Positions 17,936 to 26,291 of a DNA stretch of 64,000 nucleotides are shown here, piece by piece. Within the stretch, counting starts at the first letter, position 1, and each line of letters starts with the position of its first letter. A model generated the notes under the pieces. It ran no database searches. It saw nothing but the letters and a program-made list of their open reading frames with translations, and was not told the origin of the DNA. Position numbers and translations under genes: made by a program. This DNA is from Oscillospiraceae bacterium (GTDB lineage: Bacteria; Bacillota; Clostridia; Oscillospirales; Acutalibacteraceae), in the NCBI GenBank assembly GCA_015065765.1, contig SVPP01000008.1, forward strand, positions 44,111 through 108,110. The letters are read 5' to 3'.

Positions 17936-19297
17936 TTACATGTGTTTAAGAGTATTTTCGGCACATTCCGAAATTTTAACCTTTTCAAAACCGAAAATGG
18001 AAGTATGAATGGTATCCTCAAGGGGTTTTGTCCATTCCTCAGAAATTCCGTCAATACCATTTCTCATGCCGAGAATTGAGCCTATTGTTGCTCCGTTGCA
18101 GTCTGTGTCAAAACATGCCTCTACCGCCATGCAGATTGATTTTCCGAAATCTCCTTTTCCGTAAAGAAGAGAAGCAGCCACTATCATTGCATTGGAAATT
18201 GTGTGGCACCAGCCGTAACCCGTGTATTCATCATATTCTTTGTGGATTCTCTTGAAAACGTCTTCGGATTTCACTCCTTTTTTATATTCATCAAGTACGG
18301 ATATAATTGATGAATAAAGTCTTGAACTTTCAGGAATTTCACCGAGACCTGCAAGGATAATGTCTTCAATGCTGTCTGTTACAGCTGCAGCTGCAATCAT
18401 GGCAGAAACCCACATTTCGCCGTAAATTCCGTTTTTCACATGGGAAATACATGCGTCTTTGAATGCCATTTCAGCAGCTTCTTCAGGTTTTCCGGGATTT
18501 ATGTAGCCGAAATAGTCACCTCGTATCTGTGCTCCTATCCATTCACGGCAGGGGTTTTTGTAAATTGCAGAATAAGGCGGACGATATCCGTTTACAAAGT
18601 TTTCAAAAGCAATTCTTTCAGCGGTAAAATATGAATTTATTGACTGATATTTGAGCCAGGCTTCAGCTACATTTTCAGGAGTGAAATCTCTTCCGTATTT
18701 TTCGATTATCTGTTGATAAAGGACAACGTAGTTTGTGTCATCATCAACAGGCATTCCGTGAGTGATATCTGCAAAGCATTTGCCTTTTAAACCGAAACTG
18801 ATTTCTTCATAAAGCTTCTCGGTGATATCTGATTCATTTATGTATCTGTACATAGGTGAATTGCCTGTTTTTTCGAGAAGCGGTTTCATGTCATGAGAGC
18901 GGATTCCCTCAACAGGCTTTCCGAGAAGACATCCGCAGACTCTTCCGGTCCATGCACCGTGGATTTTCTTTCTGAGAGTTTCAGCGTCAGGTGTCTTTTT
19001 TTTGAAATCATGTTTCTTTCTCAGTGCTCTGATTCCTTCAAGATCTGACGGTTCGTTATATTTGTAATCAGGAAGAATCTTGCTGTTCATAACTGCTTCA
19101 AATATAACATCTCCCATTTTCTTTTTTATATCTCCCGCAGGTATTTTGTCTACTGCCTCGAAAAGTTCTTTGTATCCGGCAACATCAAGGCCTTCATCAG
19201 TACACTGGGTAAACTCGTTCATAATTTCTGCTGTGTAGTGTTCCCAATAACGCTTGTTTTCATAGTCGGGTTTAATGTTTCCGAAGTTGTATTTCAT
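17936..19297 (-). CDS. ADP-ribosylglycohydrolase family protein
   Basis: 453 aa. The family removes ADP-ribose from proteins or nucleic acids or cleaves related glycosides, using two Mg ions. The start of the fold is IHGAWTGRVCGCLLGKPVEG. Metal-binding acidic clusters are MPVDDDTNY and, near the end, CFDTDCNGATIGSILG. A helical extension of about 100 residues precedes the core. Start 19297 is chosen because GAGGTGACAGAT precedes it; an in-frame upstream start at 19345 has no RBS and would overlap the regulatory region. No partner ADP-ribosyltransferase or macrodomain is nearby, so the substrate is open. Confidence 0.85.
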   Translation of the reverse strand: MKYNFGNIKPDYENKRYWEHYTAEIMNEFTQCTDEGLDVAGYKELFEAVDKIPAGDIKKKMGDVIFEAVMNSKILPDYKYNEPSDLEGIRALRKKHDFKKKTPDAETLRKKIHGAWTGRVCGCLLGKPVEGIRSHDMKPLLEKTGNSPMYRYINESDITEKLYEEISFGLKGKCFADITHGMPVDDDTNYVVLYQQIIEKYGRDFTPENVAEAWLKYQSINSYFTAERIAFENFVNGYRPPYSAIYKNPCREWIGAQIRGDYFGYINPGKPEEAAEMAFKDACISHVKNGIYGEMWVSAMIAAAAVTDSIEDIILAGLGEIPESSRLYSSIISVLDEYKKGVKSEDVFKRIHKEYDEYTGYGWCHTISNAMIVAASLLYGKGDFGKSICMAVEACFDTDCNGATIGSILGMRNGIDGISEEWTKPLEDTIHTSIFGFEKVKISECAENTLKHM

Positions 19298-19364
19298 ATC
19301 TGTCACCTCTGAAAATAGTATAGCAAAACAGATTGAAATTTGCAATGCTCATTTTTACATAATT

Positions 19365-19420
19365 TGTAAAGGAAATGTTTACAAAATGATATTGAATTTC
19401 TGAGTAATTAGTGCTATCAT
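19365..19420 (+). promoter_or_regulatory. Deacetylase promoter with WalR-like box
   Basis: Promoter TTGAAT (19392-19397), 17 nt, TATCAT (19415-19420). Upstream, TGTAAA-GGAAA-TGTTTA (19365-19381) fits TGTWAH-N5-TGTWAH with one mismatch. The same stretch is also an inverted repeat, TTTGTAAA (19363-19370) and TTTACAAA (19378-19385). Confidence 0.45.
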
Positions 19421-19459
19421 TTAATTCTTAAGAAAATTGTAAAAAGCTGGCGGAAACCG

Positions 19460-20413
19460 ATGAAAAAAACTATCAGTATACTTCTTTTGTTTGCAATTGT
19501 AACCACATGCTTTGCAGGATGTTTTTCAGGCGTTGAGGAAACAACATCTCAGACGGAAACTACTACCGCAACTTCTACAGAGCCTGAGACGGAAAAGGAA
19601 ACAACAACTAAGGAAACAACAACTGAGGAAGAAACAACAGAAGAAACAACTACAGAAAAAGAAATCACAACTAAAAATAATACAACCACAAAGAAGATTA
19701 CAACTACAAAGAAAATCACAACTACAAGAAAACCTACTACAACACTGCCGTCTACCCAGCGTATGCCTGTTGATTTGTCTGATGTAATCTGTGATGAAAT
19801 TGACCCCGAAAAGCCTATGGTTGCTCTTACATTTGATGACGGTCCAAGTGTTCACACACCGAGGCTTCTGAATATTTTTAAAAAGTACGGTGGCAAGGGT
19901 ACTTTTTTTGTGGTGGGAAACATGCTTGATGATAATAAACTTGTTGTAAAGAGAATGGTAAATGAAGGTCATGAAATTGCATCTCATGCTTGGTCACATT
20001 CTGACCTGAGCAGGCTTTCTCTTGAAAAGAGTCAGAAAGAGATTCAGAAAACTCACGACAAAATTTATGAAATTACGGGTGTGCATCCGAAAATTGTTCG
20101 TCCGCCTTATGGTGCGTATAATGACACGGTAAGATATTCTGCGTATACATGTAATGAGGCAATTGTAACATGGTCTGTTGATACTCTTGACTGGAAAACG
20201 CGAAATGCAAACGCAGTGTATCGTTCGATTATGGGCTCGGTTTCGGATGGTGCAATAATTCTTTGTCATGATTTGCATGGAACAACAGTTGATGCTATGG
20301 AAAGGGTTATTCCCGATTTGATTGAAAAGGGATATCAGCTCGTGACTGTTTCTCAGTTACTTATGATGAAGAAAGGTGAAATAGTTGCAGGCGGAGTGTA
20401 TTACAGAGGGTAA
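19460..20413 (+). CDS. Polysaccharide deacetylase lipoprotein (CE4, NodB domain)
   Basis: 317 aa. The signal peptide ends in the lipobox FAGC with C21 lipidated. A Thr/Glu/Lys-rich low-complexity linker (about 26-98) follows, then a NodB deacetylase domain (about 115-300). Metal and catalytic motifs are all present: TFDDGP (124-129), SHAWSH, RPPYGAYN and DTLDW. It removes N-acetyl groups from peptidoglycan or another surface glycan, outside the membrane. The linker is a run of TTT/KKIT units encoded by ACA/ACT triplets and probably spans the cell wall. It has its own promoter and terminator. A WalR-like site upstream fits a cell-wall role. Confidence 0.93.
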   Translation: MKKTISILLLFAIVTTCFAGCFSGVEETTSQTETTTATSTEPETEKETTTKETTTEEETTEETTTEKEITTKNNTTTKKITTTKKITTTRKPTTTLPSTQRMPVDLSDVICDEIDPEKPMVALTFDDGPSVHTPRLLNIFKKYGGKGTFFVVGNMLDDNKLVVKRMVNEGHEIASHAWSHSDLSRLSLEKSQKEIQKTHDKIYEITGVHPKIVRPPYGAYNDTVRYSAYTCNEAIVTWSVDTLDWKTRNANAVYRSIMGSVSDGAIILCHDLHGTTVDAMERVIPDLIEKGYQLVTVSQLLMMKKGEIVAGGVYYRG

Positions 20414-20417
20414 AACG

Positions 20418-20452
20418 GAATCCGAAGTTCAGAAAGAACTTCGGATTCTTTT
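20418..20452. terminator. Terminator between the deacetylase gene and glmS
   Basis: GAATCCGAAGTTC-AGAAA-GAACTTCGGATTC (20418-20448) followed by TTTT. It sits between convergent genes. Confidence 0.9.
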
Positions 20453-22269
20453 CATTCAACAGTAACAGATTTGGCAAGATTTTTCGGCATATCGATGTTA
20501 CAACCTTTGTTTTCCGCCACAAAATATGCAAATAACTGCATGGGGATAATTTCAAGAAGAGGGAGAAAAATATCTGTACAGTGAGGAATTTCAAGAGCAT
20601 TGTATTTTTCTTTGTCTATTTGTCCTTTCTGACTGATACAAAGAACATCTGCACCACGGGAAATTACTTCTTCAATGTTTGACAAAGTTTTTTTGAAAAG
20701 TCTCTCGTTTGCACAGAGTGCAAAAACAGGGGTGTCTTTTTCAATGAGTGCGATAGTGCCGTGCTTCAATTCGCCTGCGGGATATGCAGAAGAGTTTATA
20801 TAGCTTATTTCTTTAAGCTTCAGTGATGCTTCTGATGCGACGGCAAAATCAGTGTTTCTGCCGATAAAGAAGAAATCATTTTTGCACGAATATTTTTGTG
20901 AAAGTGTCTTGATTTCGGAAGTGTCTGACAAAATCTCAGAAATTTTATCGGGTATTTGCAAAAGCTCCTCCGTGTAAAATCGGATTGATTCGTCAGTGAG
21001 AGTTTTCCTTATGTCAGCAATGTGAAGTGCCAGCATATAAAGAGCACATACCTGCGTCAGATACCCTTTTGTCGTGGCGACTGCAATTTCTCTGCCGGCT
21101 TTAGTGGGGATGACATAGTCGCTTTCGTTGGCAATTGTTGAAGGAAGAACATTCACGATTCCGATAACAAAAGATCCCTTACTGTTTGCAAGACGAAGAG
21201 CAGCGATTGAGTCTGCTGTTTCGCCGCTTTGTGAAATAATAATTACAGGAGTTTTTTCGTTGACAGGAGGATTTCTGTATCGGAACTCCGAGGCAATATC
21301 AACCTCCACGGGGATTCTGCACATTTCCTCAATTGCAATTTTTCCTGCCAGTCCTGCGTGATATGCTGAGCCGCAGGCGACAATATATATTTTTTCGGCT
21401 TTCATAATTTCAAGAGACAATTCAGCGATTTCGTCAAGGAAAATTTTATTGTTTTTAATTTTGCTTTTAAGAAGATTTTTTATTTTTTCGGGTTGCTCAT
21501 AAATTTCTTTCAGCATGAAATGCTCATATTTTCCTTTTGTCAGGTCTTCGGGAGTGATAGCTATTTTTAGGAACTCTTTTTCTTTTTCCTTAAGGTTGAA
21601 ATCGAAAAAGCTGATGCGGTCTTTTCTGATTTCTGCAAATTCTCCGTCATCAAGGAAAACCGCTTCTTCTGCATATTCTGCAATTGCCCCTACATCGGAA
21701 GAAATAAAATTCTCACGGTTTCCTCTGCCTACAGCAAGAGGACTTGCTTTTTTTGCCACATATATTGTATCCTTGTCATCTTTACAAAGAATCGCCGCAG
21801 CAAAAGAGCCTTCGAGAGAAACAAAGGTTTTTTGCATAGCATCTTTTATGTCGCCATGGTAATGATAAGAGAGAAGCTGAGGAATAACCTCAGTATCGGT
21901 TTCTGAGCAGAACTTATATCCTTTTTTTTCAAGCTCTTTTCTGATAATTGGAAAATTTTCAATTATTCCGTTGTGTACAACAGTAAATTTTCTGTCCTGT
22001 GATGTATGGGGATGTGCGTTTGCTTCGTTTGGTTTACCATGTGTTGCCCATCTTGTGTGACCGATTCCCATGTCTGATAAAATATTTTTGCTTTTAAGCT
22101 TCTGTTCAAGAAAGGCAAGCCTGCCTTCACTTTTCACAATGTGTATTTTATCCTCGTTCATTAAAGCTACTCCTGACGAGTCATATCCTCTGTATTCTAA
22201 ATTTTTAAGACCTTTAATAAGTATATTTTCAGCATTGCTCATGCCGTTATATCCGATGATTCCGCACAT
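20452..22269 (-). CDS. glmS: Glutamine-fructose-6-phosphate aminotransferase
   Basis: 605 aa. It makes glucosamine-6-phosphate from fructose-6-phosphate and glutamine, the first step to UDP-GlcNAc and peptidoglycan. The N-terminal glutaminase starts with CGIIGYNG (Cys2 nucleophile), with ECYRGYDSSG-like LEYRGYDSSGVA and the GHTRWATHG block. Two SIS domains follow (ACGSAYHAGL, SQSGETADS), and the C-terminus DMPKNLAKSVTVE is canonical. RBS AAGGAAG. Unlike many Firmicutes, no glmS ribozyme or long leader can be seen in the 170 bp upstream, so control by glucosamine-6-phosphate must be different or absent. Confidence 0.98.
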   Translation of the reverse strand: MCGIIGYNGMSNAENILIKGLKNLEYRGYDSSGVALMNEDKIHIVKSEGRLAFLEQKLKSKNILSDMGIGHTRWATHGKPNEANAHPHTSQDRKFTVVHNGIIENFPIIRKELEKKGYKFCSETDTEVIPQLLSYHYHGDIKDAMQKTFVSLEGSFAAAILCKDDKDTIYVAKKASPLAVGRGNRENFISSDVGAIAEYAEEAVFLDDGEFAEIRKDRISFFDFNLKEKEKEFLKIAITPEDLTKGKYEHFMLKEIYEQPEKIKNLLKSKIKNNKIFLDEIAELSLEIMKAEKIYIVACGSAYHAGLAGKIAIEEMCRIPVEVDIASEFRYRNPPVNEKTPVIIISQSGETADSIAALRLANSKGSFVIGIVNVLPSTIANESDYVIPTKAGREIAVATTKGYLTQVCALYMLALHIADIRKTLTDESIRFYTEELLQIPDKISEILSDTSEIKTLSQKYSCKNDFFFIGRNTDFAVASEASLKLKEISYINSSAYPAGELKHGTIALIEKDTPVFALCANERLFKKTLSNIEEVISRGADVLCISQKGQIDKEKYNALEIPHCTDIFLPLLEIIPMQLFAYFVAENKGCNIDMPKNLAKSVTVE

Positions 22270-22359
22270 GATTTATCTTCCTTTCTTACTTTCTAAATAA
22301 AAGTATAGGAAAAATTTTTAAAAATATGCGAAAATTTCTATTTCTGACAGTTTATGTTG

Positions 22360-22388
22360 TTGAAAATACAGTAAAGCTGTGATAAAAT
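22360..22388 (+). promoter_or_regulatory. Promoter of the NfeD-SPFH operon
   Basis: TTGAAA (22360-22365), 17-nt spacer, TAAAAT (22383-22388), upstream of the RBS AAAGGAG at 22422-22428. Confidence 0.65.
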
Positions 22389-22436
22389 GAAACTGAGCTG
22401 ATGAATAATCAGCCTGTGAGAAAAGGAGTGATGCAA

Positions 22437-22877
22437 ATGGTTTATTTTTGGGCAGCACTTACTGTTATTCTCGTGATAGTTGAAGCTCTTACGGTTCAGC
22501 TGGTTACTGTCTGGTTTGCCGTGGGCTCCTTAGCGGCGGTGATTGCTTCTCTTGCAGGGGCAAATACAGTGTGGCAGTGTGTAATTTTTGTTGCAGTGTC
22601 ACTTCTGGCTCTGATCCTTACAAGACCCTATGTGAAGAAGGCTATCCTGAAGAAGGCGGTTCCTACGAATGCGGACAGATGTATCGGCAAGGAAGCAATT
22701 GTTACAGAAACAATTGACAATCGTGCAGGATGCGGTCAGGTGAAAATCGGAGGCATCATATGGACAGCACGAAGTGAGGATGACAGTGTTATTGAATGTG
22801 ACGAAGTAGTGCTCGTCAAAAAAATCGAAGGCGTAAAAGTAATTGTAGAAAAAATAAAAACAGAAGCAAAAGTTTAA
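22437..22877 (+). CDS. NfeD family membrane protein
   Basis: 146 aa. Two to three membrane helices (about 1-75, with conserved VWFAVGSLAA) precede a soluble OB-fold domain (IGKEAIVTETI, GGIIWTARSED). NfeD proteins pair with SPFH/flotillin-like partners and affect membrane microdomains. The ATG at 22437 is preferred (RBS GGAG 8 nt upstream) over 22431. The SPFH partner starts 16 nt after the stop, the classical arrangement. Confidence 0.9.
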   Translation: MVYFWAALTVILVIVEALTVQLVTVWFAVGSLAAVIASLAGANTVWQCVIFVAVSLLALILTRPYVKKAILKKAVPTNADRCIGKEAIVTETIDNRAGCGQVKIGGIIWTARSEDDSVIECDEVVLVKKIEGVKVIVEKIKTEAKV

Positions 22878-22892
22878 GAAAGGATGAAATTT

Positions 22893-23825
22893 ATGATTTG
22901 GTTTTTTATCGGTTTAGTAGTGATTCTTCTTGTTATTGTTGTTCTGAACATCAAAATTGTTCCTCAGTCAAAGGCTTACGTTATTGAAAGGCTTGGTACC
23001 TATCGCAACACATGGCAGACCGGACCGCATATGAAAATTCCTTTCTTTGAGAGAGTTGCAAAAATCGTTTCTCTCAAAGAGCAGGTTGTTGATTTCCCGC
23101 CTCAGCCTGTTATTACAAAGGATAACGTAACAATGCAGATTGACACAGTTGTGTTCTATCAGATTACAGACCCGAAACTTTACACATACGGTGTTGAGAG
23201 TCCCATTTCAGCAATTGAAAACCTGACAGCTACAACACTTCGTAACATTATCGGTGAGCTTGAACTTGACCATACTCTCACGTCACGCGATACGATCAAT
23301 GCAAAAATCAGAGGTATTCTTGATGAAGCAACAGACCCCTGGGGTATCAAGGTAAACCGCGTTGAGCTGAAAAACATCCTTCCTCCAAGAGAAATTCAGG
23401 ATGCGATGGAAAAGCAGATGAAGGCTGAGCGTGAAAGACGTGAAGCGATTCTCCGTGCAGAAGGCGAAAAGGCTAGCCGCGTCCTTGTGGCAGAAGGTCT
23501 TAAGGATTCTGAAATTCTTGAAGCTGAGGCTAAGAAGGAAGCTGCTATTCTTAAGGCAGAGGCTGTCAAGGAAGCGAAAATCCGTGAAGCTGAAGGTGAA
23601 GCTGAGGCTATTCTTAAGGTGCAGACAGCTTACGCTCAGGCAATCGACCTTATCAACAAGTCAAATCCCGGAGAAGGATATATTGCAATCAAGAGCCTTG
23701 AAGCTTTTGAAAAGGCTGCTGACGGTAAAGCTACAAAGATTATTATTCCATCAGAAATTCAGTCTCTTGCAGGTCTTGCAACAAGTCTTAAAGAGCTTGT
23801 AGTTGATGATAAAAAAGACGAATGA
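22893..23825 (+). CDS. SPFH/band 7 (stomatin-like) membrane protein
   Basis: 310 aa. An N-terminal membrane helix (1-20), the SPFH domain (about 25-180, including SKAYVIERLGTYRNTW and DAMEKQMKAERERREA) and a long coiled coil rich in Ala/Glu/Lys (about 175-245), as in QmcA/stomatin proteins that oligomerise in the membrane. ATG 22893 is chosen since AAAGGA precedes it at good spacing; ATG 22884 abuts the RBS. It forms a two-gene operon with NfeD. The role is membrane scaffolding or protease regulation by family knowledge. Confidence 0.92.
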   Translation: MIWFFIGLVVILLVIVVLNIKIVPQSKAYVIERLGTYRNTWQTGPHMKIPFFERVAKIVSLKEQVVDFPPQPVITKDNVTMQIDTVVFYQITDPKLYTYGVESPISAIENLTATTLRNIIGELELDHTLTSRDTINAKIRGILDEATDPWGIKVNRVELKNILPPREIQDAMEKQMKAERERREAILRAEGEKASRVLVAEGLKDSEILEAEAKKEAAILKAEAVKEAKIREAEGEAEAILKVQTAYAQAIDLINKSNPGEGYIAIKSLEAFEKAADGKATKIIIPSEIQSLAGLATSLKELVVDDKKDE

Positions 23826-23844
23826 TTTAAACGAAAAATCCCCA

Positions 23845-23900
23845 CCGTCAAAAACTTCGTTTTTACCACCTCCCCTTGTATTTTCAAGGGGAGATTTTTT
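23845..23900 (+). terminator. Terminator of the NfeD-SPFH operon, built from a repeat half-copy
   Basis: CTCCCCTTG-TATTTT-CAAGGGGAG (23870-23893) then six T. Just upstream is CCGTC, a hairpin with a CTTCG centre, then CCACCTCCCC, the same order as in the repeat at 25028-25071. Confidence 0.85.
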
Positions 23901-23910
23901 GTTGAAAATA

Positions 23911-23939
23911 TTGCAATATTTAAATTTTAATGCTATACT
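23911..23939 (+). promoter_or_regulatory. Promoter of the anchored unknown protein gene
   Basis: TTGCAA (23911-23916), 17-nt spacer, TATACT (23934-23939), then the RBS GGAGG at 23961. Confidence 0.7.
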
Positions 23940-23972
23940 GAAAATAATCTTATACAAATCGGAGGTATGGCA

Positions 23973-24848
23973 ATGTTTATCGTGAAAATTTTAAAATCAA
24001 TTCTTTATCCCGGTTGGGCACTTTTCAGTGCACTTATTATTCTTCTTTCAGGACTCATCAACGGCGGTGACATTACCTGTTCACCTAATGCTGAACTTAT
24101 AAGAACTGATAAATTCACGCTCGATGAAGCACTGCTTATGAGTCAGGGTATTACAACAGACGGAGAATATTATTACACAGCAGGTTCAATTGCAGCTATT
24201 GACCTTGTAGGTATGGCAAAATGGACAGTTGATGAGTTTGACAAGGTTATTTATGATCACTCGGCAATTCCGAAAGAAATCAAAGAAAAGTATAACAGCG
24301 ACCATATCGGTGGCATCAGCTATTATGACGGCAAAATTTATGCTGCTACAGAGGATGAAACAGATACATATAATCTTATTCTGATTTATGATGCGGAAAC
24401 TCTTGAATATACAGGTGAATACTATGACCTTGGCACAGAGTTTCTCCCTGATGGTATTCCTTACTGCGCAGTAGATGCGGATAACGGATATCTTTACACA
24501 TCGCCCTTTGACGAGACTGACTACATTCTTGCTTACAACCTTAAGGATATGTCTTTCTCACACAAAATCATGCTCTCTGAAACTATTTACAGAATCCAGG
24601 GTGCAGAGGTTTATGACGGAATTATGTACATGTCCTATGATGTAAGTGATTCTGCAACAGAAATTGTTCAGACCGTTGACGTGAAAACCGGTAAAGTTGA
24701 AAATCTTTTCGAGAGAACAGTCAGCGGACGTGACCATGAAGCAGAAGGTCTGACTGTTTATCCCATGGAAGACGGCTCATTCATCCATATCGCAGACTAT
24801 GATAAGCTTGTTTCAGTAAATATCAGGCATTACTCTCTTGAAGGCTGA
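23973..24848 (+). CDS. Membrane-anchored extracytoplasmic protein of unknown function, beta-propeller-like
   Basis: 291 aa, not recognised. One N-terminal membrane helix (about 10-28) is followed by a 260-residue soluble part. Repeating strand patterns (ISYYDGKIYAAT, LILIYDAETLEYTGEYYDL, ILAYNLKDMSFSHKI, DVKTGKVENLF) suggest a small beta-propeller, like proteins that read out bound ligands or glycans. ATG 23973 is chosen as GGAGG lies 7 nt upstream; ATG 23967 is too close. It is a single gene with its own promoter and terminator. No catalytic motif was recognised. Confidence 0.75.
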   Translation: MFIVKILKSILYPGWALFSALIILLSGLINGGDITCSPNAELIRTDKFTLDEALLMSQGITTDGEYYYTAGSIAAIDLVGMAKWTVDEFDKVIYDHSAIPKEIKEKYNSDHIGGISYYDGKIYAATEDETDTYNLILIYDAETLEYTGEYYDLGTEFLPDGIPYCAVDADNGYLYTSPFDETDYILAYNLKDMSFSHKIMLSETIYRIQGAEVYDGIMYMSYDVSDSATEIVQTVDVKTGKVENLFERTVSGRDHEAEGLTVYPMEDGSFIHIADYDKLVSVNIRHYSLEG

Positions 24849-24866
24849 ATAAGAAAATGCAATATA

Positions 24867-24898
24867 AAAATCGGGTATCAGTAGATACCCGATTTTTT
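24867..24898 (+). terminator. Terminator of the anchored unknown protein gene
   Basis: TCGGGTATC-AGTA-GATACCCGA (24871-24892) flanked by AAAA and TTTTTT. Confidence 0.93.
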
Positions 24899-24939
24899 AG
24901 TTGGATGTTAAATTATAATTTGCCGTTCAGAAATTAGCT

Positions 24940-25079
24940 ACAACAAGTGGCTCCCCTTGTCAGGGGAGCTGTCGTTTTCTCAAGAAAATGACTGAGGGGT
25001 AGTTATATATTGCGATTATCTCTCCCTCCGTCTTTTGCTTCGCAAAAGCCACCTCCCTCATCAGATGGAGGCGACACTC
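24940..25079. repeat. Hairpin-rich intergenic repeat (MITE-like)
   Basis: About 140 bp without a coding frame. It contains CTCCCCT/AGGGGAG (24951-24968), TTTTCT/AGAAAA (24975-24988), TTTTGC/GCAAAA (25033-25047) and CCTCC/GGAGG (25052-25071), separated by GACTGAGGGG and CCACCTCCC strings. The edges (AACAAGTGGCTCC and GGAGGCGACACTCTGTT) are imperfectly inverted. Elements of this look are common between genes of gut Clostridia. A half-copy lies at 23845-23893. Confidence 0.6.
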
Positions 25080-25094
25080 TGTTCAACTGTTTAA

Positions 25095-26159
25095 TTACCA
25101 GTTTTTATCTTCGTAGGGCGTATCTTCAACACCGTTTTCCTGAAGATTTTTAACCATGCGGTCAAGCTTGCCTTTCCACATTTTCTTAAACCATTCGGTG
25201 TGACCGAACCATGCAACGAGTGTAGGACTGATTGCATAATATGTTCTGATAAATGCTCTACCATACCATGTTTCAGCGAGAGTGAAATCACGGAATCTGC
25301 GCAGTGTCCATACCTCGGGACAGTCGTAAGAGCCGTAAACTGCTGTTGCAACATAGCAGCCTTTCTTTTTTACAGTTCTTTCGATTTGCGGAATAATATG
25401 TGCCGGATTATCGCTGTGCCATTTTTTATGCACTTCTTCAATTCTGTCATACCAAATGTCGGGATTTAATAATGAACCATTGTTGATCATGAAGTTATAA
25501 TGTCTGAGAATGAGAAAATACAGATAGTCTGTTTCTTTTTTTCTTTCTGCGGGATATTTGTCGATAATATTATTTAATGACTGACCAAATTCAGAATGTA
25601 AGTTGTTGAACAGAGTAATGGTTTGTGCTTTGTCGTCTGAAATAACAACACCGTTTCCGTTCTTTTTCTGGTTGTAAACATAACTGCTTGATGCCATTCC
25701 GATAATATCATCGCTGATTTGCTGAATAATGGCTTTATTTTCTTCTTCTTTTTCAAAATTAAAATTATCATCAATAATGGAAATACAATTTTGAAGAACT
25801 TTAAAGGTCGCTTGGCGTTTATAAATATCACTATCTGTTAAAGAAATTTTAGCTTTGCCGTAAGCACTGTAGAAAATAGCTTCAATATTGGTCGGTTCAT
25901 TTTGTTCAACCATGTTGTAGTATTTTTCAACCTCATCCCAATCCTCTTTTTGTTTTGCTCTGCGTGCATTGGCGAGATATTTTTCAACAAAAGCAGAGTT
26001 ATCTACTTTAACAGTGCCCTGCACATCAACAGTTCCTTCAATCATCATCTTTTTTGCTTCTTCTACAGTGTACTTCGTACCGCAGTTTTGGCAAACGAAT
26101 AAGCCCTCGTTTTTAACTAAATCAACACCGCCACACATTTCGCATGTCAATTGCTTCAT
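25095..26159 (-). CDS. Zinc-ribbon protein with a C-terminal CFI-box domain
   Basis: 354 aa. An N-terminal TFIIB-like zinc ribbon (C6, C9, C23, C26; CEMCGG and CQNCGTKYT) is followed by a helical, TPR-like middle (about 60-260, from YLANARRAKQKEDW). The end (about 265-345) is a hydrophobic domain starting CYVATAVYGSYDCPEVWTLR, the CFI-box type C-terminal domain found in many otherwise unrelated proteins. Its function is not established. It is divergent from an XRE regulator gene 132 bp away, with a strong promoter and an inverted repeat between them, so the two probably form one regulated unit. RBS GGAGG-like (AGGAGGAG) precedes the ATG. Confidence 0.8.
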   Translation of the reverse strand: MKQLTCEMCGGVDLVKNEGLFVCQNCGTKYTVEEAKKMMIEGTVDVQGTVKVDNSAFVEKYLANARRAKQKEDWDEVEKYYNMVEQNEPTNIEAIFYSAYGKAKISLTDSDIYKRQATFKVLQNCISIIDDNFNFEKEEENKAIIQQISDDIIGMASSSYVYNQKKNGNGVVISDDKAQTITLFNNLHSEFGQSLNNIIDKYPAERKKETDYLYFLILRHYNFMINNGSLLNPDIWYDRIEEVHKKWHSDNPAHIIPQIERTVKKKGCYVATAVYGSYDCPEVWTLRRFRDFTLAETWYGRAFIRTYYAISPTLVAWFGHTEWFKKMWKGKLDRMVKNLQENGVEDTPYEDKNW

Positions 26160-26200
26160 TTCTTTCTCCTCCTGTTTTATACAGATATTTCTGTATCACA

Positions 26201-26229
26201 ATAATAAACTATCAGTAATATTTTGTCAA
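26201..26229 (-). promoter_or_regulatory. Promoter of the zinc-ribbon/CFI-box gene
   Basis: On the minus strand, TTGACA (26229-26224), 17 nt, TATTAT (26206-26201). The -35 abuts the left arm of the inverted repeat at 26228-26266. Confidence 0.8.
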
Positions 26230-26266
26230 TACTAAAAGTAAGTTTTTGATTATTACTCTTAGTATT
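26228..26266. promoter_or_regulatory. Inverted-repeat operator between the CFI-box and XRE genes
   Basis: AATACTAAAAGTAA (26228-26241) and TTACTCTTAGTATT (26253-26266) are complementary with one mismatch, 11 nt apart. The left arm touches the -35 of the minus-strand gene and the right arm runs into TATAAT (26266-26271) of the plus-strand gene. It is the likely binding site of the XRE protein. Confidence 0.65.
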
Positions 26267-26291
26267 ATAATAATTGTACGGAGGTGGTTGG

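Noticed and set aside
19526..19987. 153-aa minus-strand reading frame, Cys/Phe-rich
   Set aside because: It is the complement of the Thr/Lys-rich linker and catalytic start of the deacetylase; no RBS or family signs.
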